A stretch of DNA of 64,000 nucleotides, from contig NZ_JABKAU010000004.1 of assembly GCF_013377885.1 (NCBI RefSeq), positions 1 through 64,000 on the forward strand, given 5' to 3'. The notes under the pieces are model-generated. The model was given only the letters and a program-made list of their open reading frames with translations, had not been told where the DNA came from and did not search any database. Source of the DNA: Hymenobacter lapidiphilus. Its GTDB lineage: Bacteria; Bacteroidota; Bacteroidia; Cytophagales; Hymenobacteraceae. The position numbers and the translations under genes were made by a program. Positions within the stretch are counted from its first letter, which is position 1, and each line of letters opens with the position of its first letter. Below, one piece after another: positions 61,389 to 64,000 of this stretch.

Positions 61389-62309
61389 ATGCCTACCATC
61401 GCTCCGCCCCCGCTTCGCCCCGCCGACCTCGTGGCCATCGTCTGCCCGGCGCGGGCGGCCTCGCACGCCGAACTGGCCGCGGCCGTGGCCACGCTCGAAG
61501 GCTGGGGCCTGCGCGTGCGGCTGGGCGCTAGTACCAACGTGGCCCAGCACCAGTTCGGGGGCGCCGATGAGGTGCGCCAGCACGACTTGCAGCTGCAGCT
61601 CGACGACCCCGAAATTCGGGCCGTTTTCTGTGCCCGCGGCGGCTACGGCACCACTCGCATTATCGACGGACTCAACTTCACACGCTTTGCCGAGGAGCCC
61701 AAATGGGTGGCCGGCTTCTCCGACATCACCACCCTCAACTGCCATTTGCTGGCCCGCGGCTTTCAAAGCATCCACGGCGTAATGCCGCTGCTGTTCCATC
61801 AGGAAGGCGGGGCCGAATCGTTGGAGAGCCTGCGGCGGGCGTTGTTTGGCGAGGCGCTGGATTATGCAGTGCCGGCGCACCCGCTCAACTGTTTTGGCAC
61901 GGCTACCGGCGAGCTGGTAGGCGGCAACCTAAGCATCCTGCAAACCCTCACTGGCACCGCCTCCGACGTGTCGACGGCGGGCCGCATTCTGTTTCTGGAA
62001 GACATTGATGAGTACCTGTACGCCGTCGACCGGATGCTGGTGCACCTCGACCGCACGGGCAAGCTGGCTGGGTTGGCCGGACTGGTGGTCGGCCACTTCA
62101 CCAACCCCCAGGACAACACCATCCCCTTCGGTCGCACGCCCAACGAAATCATCCAGCACTACGCCGCCCGCTATAATTTCCCGGTAGCCCATGGCTTCCC
62201 CGTCGGCCACGAACCACGCAACCTGGCCCTGGTGGTAGGGCAGCCGGTGCGGCTGACGGTGGACGAGTCCGGGGCAAGTTTAATGAAAGGATTTATCAGC
62301 ACGATGTAG
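61389..62309 (+). CDS. LD-carboxypeptidase, S66 family
   Basis: This 306-residue protein matches the S66 (LdcA/MccF) family, serine peptidases that trim the terminal D-alanine of murein tetrapeptides or destroy microcin C-like peptides. Landmarks are VAIVCPARAASHAELAAAVATLEGWGLRV at the N terminus, VFCARGGYGTTRIIDGL, where Ser is the usual nucleophile position nearby, GFSDITTLNCHL, FLEDIDEYLYAVDRML with the acidic residue, and VGHEPRNLALVVG with the His. In this protein the elbow reads GYGTTR with Thr at a place where Ser is common. No signal peptide is seen. The stop lies inside palindrome B4. Confidence 0.88.
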   Translation: MPTIAPPPLRPADLVAIVCPARAASHAELAAAVATLEGWGLRVRLGASTNVAQHQFGGADEVRQHDLQLQLDDPEIRAVFCARGGYGTTRIIDGLNFTRFAEEPKWVAGFSDITTLNCHLLARGFQSIHGVMPLLFHQEGGAESLESLRRALFGEALDYAVPAHPLNCFGTATGELVGGNLSILQTLTGTASDVSTAGRILFLEDIDEYLYAVDRMLVHLDRTGKLAGLAGLVVGHFTNPQDNTIPFGRTPNEIIQHYAARYNFPVAHGFPVGHEPRNLALVVGQPVRLTVDESGASLMKGFISTM

Positions 62310-62392
62310 GGGCGGGGCTTGTCCCCGCCCGCCGTTGAACGATTACCGTTGAAGCGGCGCGAACGGCGGGCGGGGACAAGCCCCGCCCCTAC
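62306..62392. repeat. Palindromic repeat family B, copy B4
   Basis: Perfect 30-base arms (62306-62335 and 62363-62392) with a 27-base loop lie between two convergent genes. The TAG of GTAGGGGC in each arm is the stop codon of the flanking gene: 62307-62309 for LD-carboxypeptidase and 62391-62389 for the MutS-like gene. Confidence 0.95.
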
Positions 62393-63681
62393 GTCGTGCT
62401 TTTCAACAGCTCTGGCAGGCCTTCCTTGTCAAACAGAATCCGGCCGATTTTCAGCTGAGACCAGCCGGGCTGCAGGCGGTAGGAAAATACGGGCAGACCA
62501 TCGTGCAGCGTGCATTCTATGCAAAAAGTGCGGCTGCCGGGCTGGGCAGGCAGCTGGCTTTCGAGCTGAAGGAGGTGGGTGGAAATCAGGAAGCAGGAGC
62601 GCGGGAAGGCGGCCAACCCGGCCACGGTAGCCTGGGTGATGTCGAGGGCGTCGTCTACGTTGGTGCCCCGGAACAGCTCGTCGAACACCGCAAACACGCG
62701 GCCCGGCCCCTGCGCGGCCTCCAGTACGGCTTTCAGGTTACGAATTTCGGCCAGGAAGTGGCTGTAGCCGCCGCTGAGGCTGTCGGTGAGGTTGATGGCC
62801 ACCACAATAGACGAGTAGAACGGCAGCCGGGCCGCGGCGGCCGGCACGCCCAGGCCCGCGTGGGCCAGGTACACGCACAGCCCCAGCGCCTTGAGCAGCG
62901 TAGACTTCCCCGACATATTCGGACCCGTCAGCAGCAGCACGTTGTCGTGGGGGTCCAGGGCCAGCGTGTTCTTCACCGGCCCGGTCAGCAGCGGGTGGTA
63001 GAAATCGGCCAAATGCAGGCCGGAAGGCTGGAACTCGGGAAAGGCAAAACCGTGCTGGTGCAGGCCCTTAGCCACCGACCAGCAGGCTTCCAGCCAGAAG
63101 AAGGCGGTCCAGAATTCGGCCAGCTCCTGCTCGTCCACCTCGTGCAACTGGCGGGCAAAATCCACCATCCGGCCCGCCGAAAACTGGTCCTCGGCAATGG
63201 CTTCGGCGGCCGAATTCAGGCTAAAACGCTCCAGAAACCGGGTAATGGTGCTGAGGCGGGCGCGGGCGAAAGGCGGGAAACCAGCCGGGTCGAGGCGGCG
63301 GAAATAGTGCTGCTCCAGCCGCTGCAGAAATTGAATGACCTGAACGTAGCGGGCCCGGGTGCGGTAGCGCGTTTCTTCCGACATCAGCAGCCGCGCCGCC
63401 AGCCGCATCCGGTTGGTTTCCAGCACGAGCTGCCGGCTCACCACCTCGTGCAAAAACCGTTGCACTTCGGCCAGCTGAATGCGCGAATAGTTGAACTCAC
63501 TGATAACGTCCCACTGCGCCAGCAGCGCCCGAAACACGGCCTGCTTCTGCATTACCAACTCCGGGCTGGCCGGCAATTCGCGCAGCAGTCCGCGCACCGC
63601 TGCTTCGGCTTCGCGGCAGTGCGTGAAGTTGAACAGTGGCAGAATATCGGCATCAAGCCGCAGGTCGTCGACAAGGAGCAT
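62389..63681 (-). CDS. MutS-family ATPase, short form
   Basis: This 430-residue protein has a MutS-type ABC ATPase at its C-terminal half: Walker A LLTGPNMSGKSTLLKAL, then YSHFLAEIRNLKAVLEAA, Walker B VFAVFDELFRGTNVDDALDITQ and FLISTHLLQLESQL. The N-terminal half is helical and resembles the core/lever domains, but the mismatch-recognition domain and connector of true MutS are absent. It is therefore a MutS-related protein that probably does not bind mismatches in the classical way. Function is unknown. The stop codon lies in palindrome B4. Confidence 0.85.
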   Translation of the reverse strand: MLLVDDLRLDADILPLFNFTHCREAEAAVRGLLRELPASPELVMQKQAVFRALLAQWDVISEFNYSRIQLAEVQRFLHEVVSRQLVLETNRMRLAARLLMSEETRYRTRARYVQVIQFLQRLEQHYFRRLDPAGFPPFARARLSTITRFLERFSLNSAAEAIAEDQFSAGRMVDFARQLHEVDEQELAEFWTAFFWLEACWSVAKGLHQHGFAFPEFQPSGLHLADFYHPLLTGPVKNTLALDPHDNVLLLTGPNMSGKSTLLKALGLCVYLAHAGLGVPAAAARLPFYSSIVVAINLTDSLSGGYSHFLAEIRNLKAVLEAAQGPGRVFAVFDELFRGTNVDDALDITQATVAGLAAFPRSCFLISTHLLQLESQLPAQPGSRTFCIECTLHDGLPVFSYRLQPGWSQLKIGRILFDKEGLPELLKSTT

Positions 63682-63788
63682 CTTTGAGCTGTTGGCTTAC
63701 AACTGATAGCCTTCAGCCTTTAGTATGGCTCCGGGCACATTTGATGCGCAGCCGGACATTGCGGCACAGCGTCCAGAGAGCCGAGCGG

Positions 63789-64000
63789 CTACTTGATCGA
63801 AAACGTTACCGGCACCTCACACGCGGCGGCAACCGGTCTGCCGTTGGTGTAAGCCGGAATCCAGTTGCTGGGCAGCAGCTTCACCACGCGCAAAGCCTCC
63901 TCATCGCACCCCGAACCAATGCCATGTACCACCAGGAAATTGCTGGCGGCGCCCGTACTGTCGATTACGAAGGCCACCCGAACCTGCCCCATTACGTTGT
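63789..64000 (-). CDS. TonB C-terminal domain protein, partial
   Basis: The last 70 codons of a gene on the minus strand are in the window; the start lies beyond position 64000. The fragment, GQVRVAFVIDSTGAASNFLVVHGIGSGCDEEALRVVKLLPSNWIPAYTNGRPVAAACEVPVTFSI, matches the TonB C-terminal fold, which reaches across the periplasm to outer-membrane receptors. Cys residues near the end are unusual for TonB. The internal Met at 63992 is not the true start, because the domain continues upstream. Confidence 0.8.
   Translation of the reverse strand, partial: NVMGQVRVAFVIDSTGAASNFLVVHGIGSGCDEEALRVVKLLPSNWIPAYTNGRPVAAACEVPVTFSIK

Overview
The window is chromosomal DNA of a GC-rich member of the Bacteroidota, most likely Hymenobacter or a close relative in Cytophagales. 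This rests on protein types (outer-membrane receptors with carboxypeptidase-like domains, a T9SS sorting domain, DUF1501/DUF1800 pair, LytS/LytTR pairs, short HPF beside XerC and S21), on promoters of the Bacteroidota form TTG-N19-21-TAnnTTTG, and on weak use of Shine-Dalgarno sites. The genus is an inference. I see no prophage, insertion sequence, CRISPR array or rRNA; there is one tRNA (Gly-CCC).

Layout. 1-3 kb: rpsU, xerC and hpf on the minus strand, then an acyl-CoA dehydrogenase. 3.2-7.5 kb: a compact exopolysaccharide export/control operon (Wza-like lipoprotein, Wzc-like tyrosine kinase, PHP phosphatase). 7.5-15.6 kb: epimerase, TPR protein, phosphosulfolactate synthase, sorbosone-dehydrogenase-like lipoprotein, spermidine-synthase-like methyltransferase, DedA, AroE and a coiled-coil protein. 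15.7-25 kb: two paralogous LytS/LytTR two-component pairs flanking a minus-strand ABC transporter/outer-membrane receptor operon. 25-31 kb: WrbA, an ECF sigma factor overlapping a protein with an inner-membrane anti-sigma-like end and an outer-membrane barrel-like end, a small lipoprotein and UvrB. 31-38 kb: small enzymes, the tRNA, a degenerate hydrolase-like lipoprotein and outer-membrane proteins. 36.9-42.4 kb: DUF1501, DUF1800 and lamin-tail genes. 42.6-48 kb: Asd, a PEGA-type lipoprotein, a T9SS cargo protein flanked by a hydrolase and a broken copy of its 3' end, and YceI with a palindromic operator across its promoter. 48-55.5 kb: Dxs, an LPG-synthase-like membrane protein, an erythromycin-esterase fusion, small lipoprotein and LysM genes. 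55.7-60.1 kb: a methionine operon (metY, metX, hom) behind a good promoter, a SAM riboswitch and a cysteine-rich 14-codon leader frame. 60-64 kb: esterase, LD-carboxypeptidase, MutS-like ATPase and the end of a TonB-like gene.

A recurring theme is dispersed palindromic repeats in intergenic DNA. Family A has six copies with GAAGCATCTCTACCGC-type arms. Family B has four copies with GTAGGGGCGGGGCTTG-type arms, one nested inside a family A copy. Several other palindromes are made of short tandem units. Some palindromes contain the stop codons of the flanking genes, and some sit inside operons.

The most interesting points are the candidate dual-membrane anti-sigma factor with its sigma factor, the stacked SAM riboswitch plus Cys-rich leader upstream of metY, the duplicated LytS/LytTR pairs around one transporter operon, and the repeat families. 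All calls come from reading the sequence; no database search was possible.
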